The notes below the pieces were generated by a model. That model searched no databases. It was not told the origin of the DNA and worked only from the letters and a program-made list of their open reading frames with translations. A program made the position numbers and the translations under genes. Source: an uncultured Verrucomicrobiota bacterium (GTDB lineage Bacteria > Verrucomicrobiota > Kiritimatiellia > CAIVKH01). From it: DNA of 49,055 nucleotides. Below, piece after piece: positions 19,215 through 26,055 of this stretch (position 1 is its first letter; every line of letters starts with the position of its first letter). The DNA lies in assembly GCA_937872895.1 (NCBI GenBank), contig CALMUP010000031.1:1-49055 (forward strand), written 5' to 3'.

Positions 19215-20310
19215 GGTGCGCCTCGACCAGGTTGCGGTAAACGCCCTGATGCGCCTTCACGCTGCTCGCCCAGGAAAACAGGCGGTCCAGCCGCGCCTTG
19301 CCTTCCGCGCCCATCGCCGGGATCCGCTCCGGTTGCCGGACCAGCAGCAGCATCGCATCGGATAGCGCCTCGGCATCGCCAAGCGGAACCAGCCGACCGC
19401 TGCGGCCGTGGTCCACCAGGTCGGGTATTCCGCCGACATGGGTGCCGATGACCGGACGGCTCCACGCCATCGCCTCGAGGATGCTGTAGGGCAGGTTCTC
19501 GATGGTTGAACACATCACATACACATCAATGCCGCCCATGAAGGCGGCAACACTGGTGTACCCGGGGAAGCTGACCACCGGTTCGAGTCCGGCCCGCTTG
19601 ACCGCAGCGCGGATCTCCGCCTCCAGTGGACCCTGACCGGCGATGACGAACCGGGCCTCCGGCCGTTCGGCCACCACCTGCCGTGCGGCTTCGACAAACA
19701 GCGCGTGGTTCTTTTCCTCGCTGAAGCGACCCATCATGCCGAAGGTCACCGGAGCACCGGCCGCCGGGGCGCGCGGCGCGACCGGGCCGGGCAATTCGCG
19801 CAGTCCGGACGGGATGCGCACCAGCGCCTCGCGGGCCACGCCGTGGTCAAGCAGCAGTTGCTCGTAGTAGCGCGAGAGGCAGACCACACGGTCGCACCGC
19901 CGCAGACACCAGCGGTCGATGGCATCGTAGATCCGTTCCTTCACGTCGCGGCGGAAAAGCCAGCCATGCACCGTCGCCACCACCGGCCTGATTCCGGCCA
20001 GCCGAGCATGCAGGTTCGCCTTGTAGCCGATCACGTGCAGGACATCGCCGTGGTGCTCGATGAACGTCGCGCGCAAGGCCGCAGCGAGCGCCCGCGATAC
20101 GCGACCGCGCACCGGCAACAGGTTGACCGGCAAGCCCTCGGCGCGCAGTGCATCTTGCAGGCCGCTCGGCTGTCCGGCCCGCCGCTGCTCCACCATCAGC
20201 ACGATCCGCGGCGTGTCGCCGTTTGCGCGCAAGCCAACGGCGAGGTCGATGGTCGCCCGCTCCGCCCCGAACACCGCGCCGGTATCCTGCATGAAGAAAA
20301 CCACGTTCAT
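19207..20310 (-). CDS. Glycosyltransferase family 4
   Basis: This is a GT-B fold retaining glycosyltransferase. The product is 367 aa from ATG at 20310 (MNVVFFMQDTG). A TTG six codons upstream would sit in the predicted -10 region, so the ATG is preferred. The N-terminal glycine loop is followed by VVCLSRYYEQLLL and the donor-site half: GMMGRFSEEKNHAL, VIAGQGPLEAEI and the E-x7-E region in ENLPYSILEAMAWSRPVIGT. No signal or membrane helix is seen, so it acts at the cytoplasmic face. It heads the operon with the GT-C and DegT genes and is divergent from the GT2 gene at 20455. Confidence 0.9.
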   Translation of the reverse strand: MNVVFFMQDTGAVFGAERATIDLAVGLRANGDTPRIVLMVEQRRAGQPSGLQDALRAEGLPVNLLPVRGRVSRALAAALRATFIEHHGDVLHVIGYKANLHARLAGIRPVVATVHGWLFRRDVKERIYDAIDRWCLRRCDRVVCLSRYYEQLLLDHGVAREALVRIPSGLRELPGPVAPRAPAAGAPVTFGMMGRFSEEKNHALFVEAARQVVAERPEARFVIAGQGPLEAEIRAAVKRAGLEPVVSFPGYTSVAAFMGGIDVYVMCSTIENLPYSILEAMAWSRPVIGTHVGGIPDLVDHGRSGRLVPLGDAEALSDAMLLLVRQPERIPAMGAEGKARLDRLFSWASSVKAHQGVYRNLVEAHRG

Positions 20311-20454
20311 GCGAACAGTTTGTAGCAAAACTGCACGGCGGAAACGAACAGGAATGTTCCGTCGGAAAGGGCGGCACGACCGGTCCAGTCCGCCGCCATC
20401 CGCCCCGGCAACTTTATTCTTCGTTTCCCGGCACGCCTTCTGTTAAATCCTCCC
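20311..20454. promoter_or_regulatory. Divergent promoter region between GT4 and GT2 genes
   Basis: In both directions the sequence TTCGTTTCC lies about 30-35 bases before the start codon. On the forward strand TTCGTT is followed after 17 bases by TTAAAT (20443-20448). On the reverse strand TTCGTT is followed after 18 bases by TACAAA. Both predicted starts fall within a few bases of the ATG, and neither gene shows a Shine-Dalgarno site. The -35 boxes are poor, so this is tentative. Confidence 0.35.
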
Positions 20455-21456
20455 ATGCTCGTTTCCTTTATCGTCGTGGTGTTCAACGAGGCCAAGGCCC
20501 TGCCGAAGGTCAAGGCGGCGTTCGACCGGCTGAACCGTCCGGATGGCCTGCTCATCGAGACCATCGCGGTGGATGGCGGAAGCCGCGACGACTCGGTGGC
20601 GGTGGCGCGATCGCTCGGATTCGACCAGATCCTCGAACTCCCCGGCGCGAACATCCCGGTCTGCCGCAACGCCGGCCTGAAGGCCGCGCGCGGCGACTGG
20701 ATCGCCTTCGTGGACGGCGACTGCGTGCTGGACCCCTCCTGGCTCGAACATGCCGCACGCCTGCTGAACCGGCACGCGGAATTGGTCCTCGGCTGGCCCG
20801 CCTCCCCGCCTTCCCCCGGCACCTGGGTGCAGGAAGCCTGGCACGCCCACTGGATGAACAAGAATCCGGCGCTGGAGGAGGACGAGGGCGAACAGGTGCT
20901 GAAGCGCGAGGGCTTCCGGATGATCACCACGCGCAACATGATTTTCCACCGTGGGGTGGCCGACCGCGTCGGCGGCTTCGATGAAAGCCTCGCCACCGGC
21001 GAGGACACCGACTTCGTGTTCCGCGCCACCATGGCCGGCATCGCCGCCTGGGGCCTCCCCGCCCTGCGCTCGGTGCACCTCGGCGAGCCGGACACGTTGC
21101 GCAAGTTCTACAAGCAACAGGTATGGCACGCGAACCGGCGAGCGTATGCGGCGATCCTGCAGAAGAGCGGCATGAAGTCCGGCGGCAATGCCCCGTTGTT
21201 CACCGCGGTGTTTCTCGCCGGGATCCTGATCGCACTCGCGGCGATCCCGCTCGGATTCATTCATCCGCTGGGTTGGCTCGGTCTGCTCCCGTTGCCCGGT
21301 CTCCTGCTGCTGCTCGCCGCGCGCACCTGCCGGCGTGCCCGGCGCGGTGACCTGGTGCTCCCGCTAGCCGTTCTCTACGGCGCCTACGGCCTCGCCCGCA
21401 GCCTCGACCTGATCGGCCTGTCGCCCCACAAACCGAGCTGGAAAGCCTCGAAGTAA
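20455..21456 (+). CDS. Glycosyltransferase family 2 with C-terminal membrane segments
   Basis: This is a 333-aa GT-A fold enzyme. The N-terminus SFIVVVFNEAKALPKV is the nucleotide-binding strand, AVDGGSRDDS (about 38-47) follows, and the metal motif is FVDGDC (about 83-88, a D-x-D). The acceptor side has MITTRNMIFHRGV and the acid/base-type GEDTDFVFR (about 182-190). Two hydrophobic helices near 245-290 anchor it to the inner membrane. It probably transfers one sugar to a lipid-linked acceptor or a polymer. A GT4 gene follows on the same strand after 113 bases. Confidence 0.9.
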   Translation: MLVSFIVVVFNEAKALPKVKAAFDRLNRPDGLLIETIAVDGGSRDDSVAVARSLGFDQILELPGANIPVCRNAGLKAARGDWIAFVDGDCVLDPSWLEHAARLLNRHAELVLGWPASPPSPGTWVQEAWHAHWMNKNPALEEDEGEQVLKREGFRMITTRNMIFHRGVADRVGGFDESLATGEDTDFVFRATMAGIAAWGLPALRSVHLGEPDTLRKFYKQQVWHANRRAYAAILQKSGMKSGGNAPLFTAVFLAGILIALAAIPLGFIHPLGWLGLLPLPGLLLLLAARTCRRARRGDLVLPLAVLYGAYGLARSLDLIGLSPHKPSWKASK

Positions 21457-21533
21457 CCGCCGCGGCACCCGTCGAACCGTCCGGAAGCGATCTCGCCATG
21501 GATTCCCCACCACCACCCATCGGCCCGATTTGG

Positions 21534-21568
21534 ATGTTGAATGTTGAATGTTGAATATCGGATGTTGG
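21534..21568 (+). repeat. Heptamer microsatellite ATGTTGA x3 plus two degenerate copies
   Basis: ATGTTGA occurs at 21534, 21541 and 21548, followed by ATATCGG (21555) and ATGTTGG (21562), giving five heptamers in register. It ends directly before the TTG/GTG start of the GT4 gene. A period of 7 is not a multiple of 3, so it is not a coding repeat. Confidence 0.85.
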
Positions 21569-21569
21569 C

Positions 21570-22556
21570 TTGGTGACAACCAAGCCTTCCATCCTCACCA
21601 ACATGGCCTTCTGGCAGAGCCCGGCGTGGATGGCCCGGACCACGTCGATCTACCCGTTGCGCGCCGGCGGCGGCGACCCCTCCTTCATGCCGTGGTGGAA
21701 GGAGGCGTGGATCCTCTTTCGCCGTAGCGGCGCGTACGACGTGGTGCTGACCATGGGCGTGCGGGAGTCGTTCCTGTATGCATTCCTCTGCTGGATCACC
21801 GGACGTTCCTCGCGCCAGATCATGACCGAGGTGTTCATCGACGCCCCGGCACACGACCGCCTGGCCTGGCGCGTCAAGACCTGGCTCTACCGCAAGCTTG
21901 CCCGCTCCGCACTGGGCTTCATCACCAACAGCACCGCCGAGATCGACACCAACGCACGCCGCTTCCAGGTCCCGCGCGAACGGTTCCGCTACGTCCCGCT
22001 GAACACCACCATCGACGAACCGCATCTGGTCGAAGCGCCCGGGGGCTACCTGTTCTGCGCCGGACGCACCTTGCGCGATTACGCGACGTTGCGCGCGGTG
22101 ATCGACGCGACCGACCTGCCCTGGCACATCGTGGGCGGAAGCGGCGACCTCGAAGGCACGACGTTGCCCGCGCGGGTCACCATCCACCGCGAGATCCGGC
22201 GCGAGGCCTACCTGGACCTGCTGCGCGGCGCCCGCCTGGTCGTGCTGCCCCTGCTCCCCACCGAACGCGCCACCGGCCAGGTCGTACTGCTCGAGGCCAT
22301 GTCCTATGGCAAGCCGGTCATCACCTCCCGCGCCCCCGGCACGGTCGATATCGTACGGCACGGCGAAAACGGATTCCTGACCGAACCGGGCGACGCCGCG
22401 GCCATCACGGCCCTGCTCCACCAGCTTCTACCCGATCCCGCCGCGTGCTCCCGGATCGGACAGCAGGCCCTGCGCGATGTCCAGATCCACCACGCCACCG
22501 AATCCCACGTCGAAACACGGCTGCAAGCGATTGCGGAACTGTGGCGGATGGGCTAA
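21570..22556 (+). CDS. Glycosyltransferase family 4 (short N-terminal domain)
   Basis: This is a 328-aa GT-B transferase. Possible starts are TTG at 21570, GTG at 21573 and ATG at 21603. The upstream pair is preferred because SILTNMAFWQSP looks like the first core strand. The N-terminal domain is shorter than usual. Donor-site features are YLFCAGRTLRDYATL, the E-x7-E region in ERATGQVVLLEAMSYGKPVIT, and NGFLTEPGDAAAI near the end. ITNSTAEIDTNARRF (about 114-128) is the usual interdomain segment. It follows the GT2 gene by 113 bases, with the heptamer repeat in between, and is probably in the same transcript. Confidence 0.87.
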   Translation: MVTTKPSILTNMAFWQSPAWMARTTSIYPLRAGGGDPSFMPWWKEAWILFRRSGAYDVVLTMGVRESFLYAFLCWITGRSSRQIMTEVFIDAPAHDRLAWRVKTWLYRKLARSALGFITNSTAEIDTNARRFQVPRERFRYVPLNTTIDEPHLVEAPGGYLFCAGRTLRDYATLRAVIDATDLPWHIVGGSGDLEGTTLPARVTIHREIRREAYLDLLRGARLVVLPLLPTERATGQVVLLEAMSYGKPVITSRAPGTVDIVRHGENGFLTEPGDAAAITALLHQLLPDPAACSRIGQQALRDVQIHHATESHVETRLQAIAELWRMG

Positions 22557-22761
22557 CCGCACACGCGACGTCGCATCAACCCCACATCACCGGCAGGGCG
22601 CATGGTCTGGTTGCTTTGGCATCATGGTGTAATCAGTTAATCTGAAGACGATGCCCTTTTTCCATCCGCGTACATCCGCGTGCTCCGCGGTTTCCCTTTT
22701 CCGCATCCCACGTGATGGGATCATGCCCCGGAAGATTCGGCACCATACGTGCCGCGCCCCG
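22557..22761. other. Convergent intergenic region with a short hairpin and tandem ATCCGCGT words
   Basis: These 205 bases lie between two GT4 genes that point toward each other. They contain two ATCCGCGT words in the interval 22665-22685 and a small hairpin ATCCCA-CGTGA-TGGGAT at 22705-22721. No T-tract follows the hairpin on either strand, so a Rho-independent terminator is doubtful. No convincing gene is present. Confidence 0.45.
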
Positions 22762-23871
22762 TTACACTAGCGGTTCGAGGGCTTCGCGGTAGAGGGCGGC
22801 GAACCGGTCGCCGACGACCTCGGGCCGGTGACGGTGCACGACGACCTCGCGGTTGGCCCGTCCGGTTTCCTTGCGCAAGGCGGCATTGCGGGCGAGGCCG
22901 AGGCAGGCCGAAGCGATCGCGTCCATGTCCCCCACCGGGGTGATGGTGTTGCCGGCGATGCTGCCGATCAGTTCACGGTTGCCGCCGCAGTCGGTCGCCA
23001 CCACCGGCAGGCCCGCCGCCATGTATTCGAGGATCGTGTTCGACAGGCCCTCGTTGCGCGAGGGGGTCAGGACCCCGACATCGCACTGGCGCAACAGCGA
23101 CGGTACGTCCTTGACGTCGCCGAGGAAACAGGCGCGGCCCTCGAGGCCGGCGCGGATGGCCATCGATTCCAGGGCTCGGCGCTCGACACCGTCACCGGCA
23201 ATGACGAAGGTGGCCGAGGGATGCGCATTGCGGATGATCGCCGCCGCGTTGAGGAAGGTCGCGACATCCTTCTCGGGGTCGAGGCGTGCGACCATGACGA
23301 AACGGGTGCCGGAGGGAATAGCCGCAACGTTGGGAAACGGCGTGGCGGCGAGCCGGTCGAACTCGTCGAGGTCGAGCATGTTCGGGATGACCCGGAAAAC
23401 CTCGCGGGCAATGCCCTGCCGGGCGAAGACCTCGACAATGGCCTGGGCGTTGGCCACGACCCGCCGGGCCTTGCCGTCAGCGCGGCGCAGCAGAAACACC
23501 TTGTGGGCCGGGTAGATCTGGCCGAGATCGCGGCGGCTGGTGATCAGCGGGATGCCGGCCAGCGCGGCGGCGAACTGGCCGAAGATCGCCGCATCCGCAT
23601 CCCAGGTGTGCAGCAAATCCACCCGTTCCTCGCGGAGCCGGCGGGCCAACCGGACCACGGCCTGGACGGTCGCGGGGGCGAGCAAGCGGGTGATGCCGAT
23701 TTCCGTGACCGGTCCGCAGGCCTCCTCCACGGCCTCGAGGAAAAAGCCTTCGCGCCGGAAGACCACCACCGGATTCCGGTCGCCGCGGCGCGAGAGCTCC
23801 ATGGCCACGCGGGCGCATTGGCCTTCGGTGCCGCCGCGGATCAGGTTCCAGACCAGGTGGAGGACATGCAT
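22762..23871 (-). CDS. Glycosyltransferase family 4
   Basis: This is a 369-aa GT-B transferase. The N-terminus LHLVWNLIRGGTEGQCARVA has the glycine-rich acceptor loop, and LLHTWDADAAIFG (about 86-98) is typical of the first domain. The donor half reads VMVARLDPEKDVATFL, VIAGDGVERRAL and SRNEGLSNTILEYMAAGLPV, with the E-x7-E pair. There is no membrane helix. The ATG at 23871 lies 9 bases after the epimerase/reductase stop, so it is probably the last gene of the reverse-strand series that includes the giant protein. Confidence 0.9.
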   Translation of the reverse strand: MHVLHLVWNLIRGGTEGQCARVAMELSRRGDRNPVVVFRREGFFLEAVEEACGPVTEIGITRLLAPATVQAVVRLARRLREERVDLLHTWDADAAIFGQFAAALAGIPLITSRRDLGQIYPAHKVFLLRRADGKARRVVANAQAIVEVFARQGIAREVFRVIPNMLDLDEFDRLAATPFPNVAAIPSGTRFVMVARLDPEKDVATFLNAAAIIRNAHPSATFVIAGDGVERRALESMAIRAGLEGRACFLGDVKDVPSLLRQCDVGVLTPSRNEGLSNTILEYMAAGLPVVATDCGGNRELIGSIAGNTITPVGDMDAIASACLGLARNAALRKETGRANREVVVHRHRPEVVGDRFAALYREALEPLV

Positions 23872-23880
23872 GGGCGTGGT

Positions 23881-24801
23881 TCAGGGTTCATCGGCCAGCG
23901 TGCGCACGGTGTCGCGCACGATCTGGACATTGGTGTAGGCGGCGCGCCAGCCGAGTTGTTCGCCCTCGGACACGTCGAGGACATGGCGGTAGCGCAGCAT
24001 CAGCAGGCGTTCCTTCGGGACCGGACGATAACCGAGCAACGCCGAGGCGGCATGAATCGGACCGAGGGGCAAGGCGAGGATGCGTGTGGGCTCGAGCAGG
24101 AATTCGTTCTCGATCTCGCGGATCCACTGGCGGATCGACACGGCATCGCGGCTGGCCGCGTTGAACATGCCGGTCGCGCGGCGCTCGATGACCTTGGCGA
24201 TCAGGGCCGCGCAGTCCGATACGTGGACGAGGTGGACAGGGTGGTCGCCACGGCCGGGGATGACCACGAAGCCGCGGCGGCGGATCGACTCCAGCAGCGA
24301 CACGAACAGGCCGCCGCGGCCGCCCCCGGCGATGATGCAGGGGATGATCGTCGCGTTCGGGCCGGGGCGTGCGTCCACGATGCGTTTCGCGGCGATTTTC
24401 GACGCGGAGTACAGGCCCTGCTCGGCCAGCGGGGTGCTGGTCGTGCACAGCGGGCGGTCGGCCTGCTGGTAGATCATGCTCGTCGAGACGTTCACGAAGT
24501 GGACGTCCGGCGAGGCATAGCGCTCGGCCAGCAGCCGGGTCGCATCGACGTTGTTGCGCTGGAAGAAGGCGCGGCGGCCGAAGGTCGGCAGGGTTTTCGG
24601 ATCGACGTACTGCACGGCGGCGGCGTGGAGCACGGTATCCACGCCGGGCAGGCCGCGCACATAGGCGGGATCGGCCAGGTCGCCCGCATGGTCGACCTCC
24701 CCGCGCCGGTCGGCGGTGATCACCTCATGGCCGGCCTGCCTCAGCAGCGGAATCACCGCCCCGGCCAGGAACCCGGCGGCTCCGGTAACAAGTATGCGCA
24801 T
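23881..24801 (-). CDS. NAD-dependent epimerase/dehydratase family protein (extended SDR)
   Basis: This Rossmann-fold enzyme probably acts on a nucleotide sugar or a related substrate. The product is 306 aa from ATG at 24801 (MRILVTGAAG). The dinucleotide motif is GAAGFLA (7-13), with Ala in place of the last Gly. VNVSTSMIY (104-111 region) and Tyr131-x3-Lys135 (YSASK) supply the catalytic Ser/Thr, Tyr and Lys. The C-terminal part is short for a UDP-glucose 4-epimerase. It could instead be a 3-beta-HSD-like reductase, as the HVSDCAALIAKVIE segment suggests. It sits between the PIG-V-like gene (47-base gap) and the GT4 gene (9-base gap). Confidence 0.87.
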   Translation of the reverse strand: MRILVTGAAGFLAGAVIPLLRQAGHEVITADRRGEVDHAGDLADPAYVRGLPGVDTVLHAAAVQYVDPKTLPTFGRRAFFQRNNVDATRLLAERYASPDVHFVNVSTSMIYQQADRPLCTTSTPLAEQGLYSASKIAAKRIVDARPGPNATIIPCIIAGGGRGGLFVSLLESIRRRGFVVIPGRGDHPVHLVHVSDCAALIAKVIERRATGMFNAASRDAVSIRQWIREIENEFLLEPTRILALPLGPIHAASALLGYRPVPKERLLMLRYRHVLDVSEGEQLGWRAAYTNVQIVRDTVRTLADEP

Positions 24802-24848
24802 GGTTATTGCTTCCTGCGATCCGGACGCGGTAAGCGACCGGAGGGGGC

Positions 24849-25994
24849 TCAATACATCCGGTATCCTGCGGTGAACACCACCGTGAACAGGGTCAGGAGC
24901 ATCAGGCTGAACATCAGCCACCCGGTGTCGGCCAGACGGTTTCGCACGCCAATCATCCCGAGCACCAGGTACACCGGAAAGATCATCAGGACATGTCGCT
25001 GAATCGACTCCAGTACATTCGATGACACAAAAAGGAACAGCAACATGCCGCCGTACACCAGATAGCTCAGGCGGACGCGGATGAAAAGTCCGGTGATCAA
25101 CGAGGCAAGGGCGAGGAGCACGGAGCCGTGATAGAGGATCTGCTCAAACGGGGGGTACTGCCGGGCGTGGGCGAAGGTCTCGTAGAACGGTACGACCTTG
25201 CGGTTCCACGAGGCGGTTGCCTTGGAGAAGGCGAACGCGTCACCGAACTGGTGGTGCAGGTAGAGCATGTACAGTGCCAGGCCGGCGGGAATCAGGGCGA
25301 GCCAGAGGATGGAGGAGCGGGGGCGGTTCCAGCGCCAGGGCCAGAGGCGGTTGCGCTCCACGCCGAGGTATTCCATGGCCACCGGGGCGAAGATCAGCAC
25401 GCCCGGCGTCTTGGCCAGGGCGAGCAGGCCGCCGCAGGCGCAGGCCCAGCCCCAACGCTGTTGGCGGGCCAGCAGCAACGTGGCCAGCGAGAGCATCAGG
25501 TACAGGCTTTCCGGGTAGAACAAGGAGAGGAAAAAGCCGGTCGGGAACACGCACAGGTAAAGCGCGGCGCGGTCGGCGAGCGCATGCGAGCCACCGTCCT
25601 GGATGACCAGTTTATAGAGCAGGCAGACGGCGGCGAACAGGAACAGGTTCGCGAGTACGAACCCGGTGACCACATACTCGCCGGTGATCCCGCCGAACAG
25701 GCGAACCAGCAGCGGGAACAGTGGGAAGAAGTGGACGTTGGACGGGGTACCCGGCTCGTAGTGATAGCCGGACTGGATGATGCCGAGGTACCAGTAGGAG
25801 TCCCATTGGAAGAACGGATCGGTGAAGTGGCCCTGCTTCTGGTACCACTTGAATTTGTCGATCCGCAGGTTGCTGTAGTAACCGGCGACGAGGATGGTCA
25901 GGCGCGACAGCAGGAAGTAGGCGCCGAGGGTCAACCAGGGCAATCGACCGGACCTGTCAGCAGGCGCCGGATTCGTAGTGGCGGTGGACGACAT
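24849..25994 (-). CDS. PIG-V / Gpi18-like membrane mannosyltransferase family protein
   Basis: This is a 381-aa polytopic protein with about nine helices. The motifs WDSYWYLGIIQSGY (about 64-77), HFFPLFPLLVRL (about 87-98) and FPTGFFLSLFYPESLYLML (about 150-168) match the PIG-V family. In eukaryotes that family adds the second mannose of GPI anchors. Bacterial and actinobacterial relatives use polyprenyl-phosphate mannose. The Asp in WDS is the expected catalytic residue. AAGG six bases upstream supports the ATG at 25994. It follows the giant surface-protein gene by 61 bases, suggesting possible O-mannosylation of that protein or of a lipid carrier; this is inference. Confidence 0.82.
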   Translation of the reverse strand: MSSTATTNPAPADRSGRLPWLTLGAYFLLSRLTILVAGYYSNLRIDKFKWYQKQGHFTDPFFQWDSYWYLGIIQSGYHYEPGTPSNVHFFPLFPLLVRLFGGITGEYVVTGFVLANLFLFAAVCLLYKLVIQDGGSHALADRAALYLCVFPTGFFLSLFYPESLYLMLSLATLLLARQQRWGWACACGGLLALAKTPGVLIFAPVAMEYLGVERNRLWPWRWNRPRSSILWLALIPAGLALYMLYLHHQFGDAFAFSKATASWNRKVVPFYETFAHARQYPPFEQILYHGSVLLALASLITGLFIRVRLSYLVYGGMLLFLFVSSNVLESIQRHVLMIFPVYLVLGMIGVRNRLADTGWLMFSLMLLTLFTVVFTAGYRMY

Positions 25995-26007
25995 GCCGGT
26001 ACCTTAG

Positions 26008-26019
26008 CGGTTTAAACCG
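26008..26019. promoter_or_regulatory. Perfect 12-bp palindrome CGGTTTAAACCG before the PIG-V-like gene
   Basis: The palindrome is 14 bases upstream of the ATG at 25994 and about 40 bases past the stop of the giant gene. On the reverse strand it falls between TTGATT and TAAGGT, a weak -35/-10 pair with 16-base spacing. It could be an operator, or part of a hairpin ending the giant transcript, since GCCGGT and ACCGGC also flank it. Confidence 0.35.
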
Positions 26020-26055
26020 GCAAATCAACCCTTCGCTACCGGGTGCCCTGCCCCG

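Noticed and set aside
18627-19451. Forward frame of 274 codons opposite the GT-C and GT4 genes
   Set aside because: It lies antisense to two overlapping genes with clear family motifs and itself shows none.
22705-22721. Rho-independent terminator between the convergent GT4 genes
   Set aside because: The stem is only 6 bp and no T-tract follows on either strand. It is kept only as part of the intergenic description.
22557-22761. tRNA or small RNA gene
   Set aside because: No cloverleaf, anticodon arm or conserved T-loop could be folded by eye here or in the other gaps.
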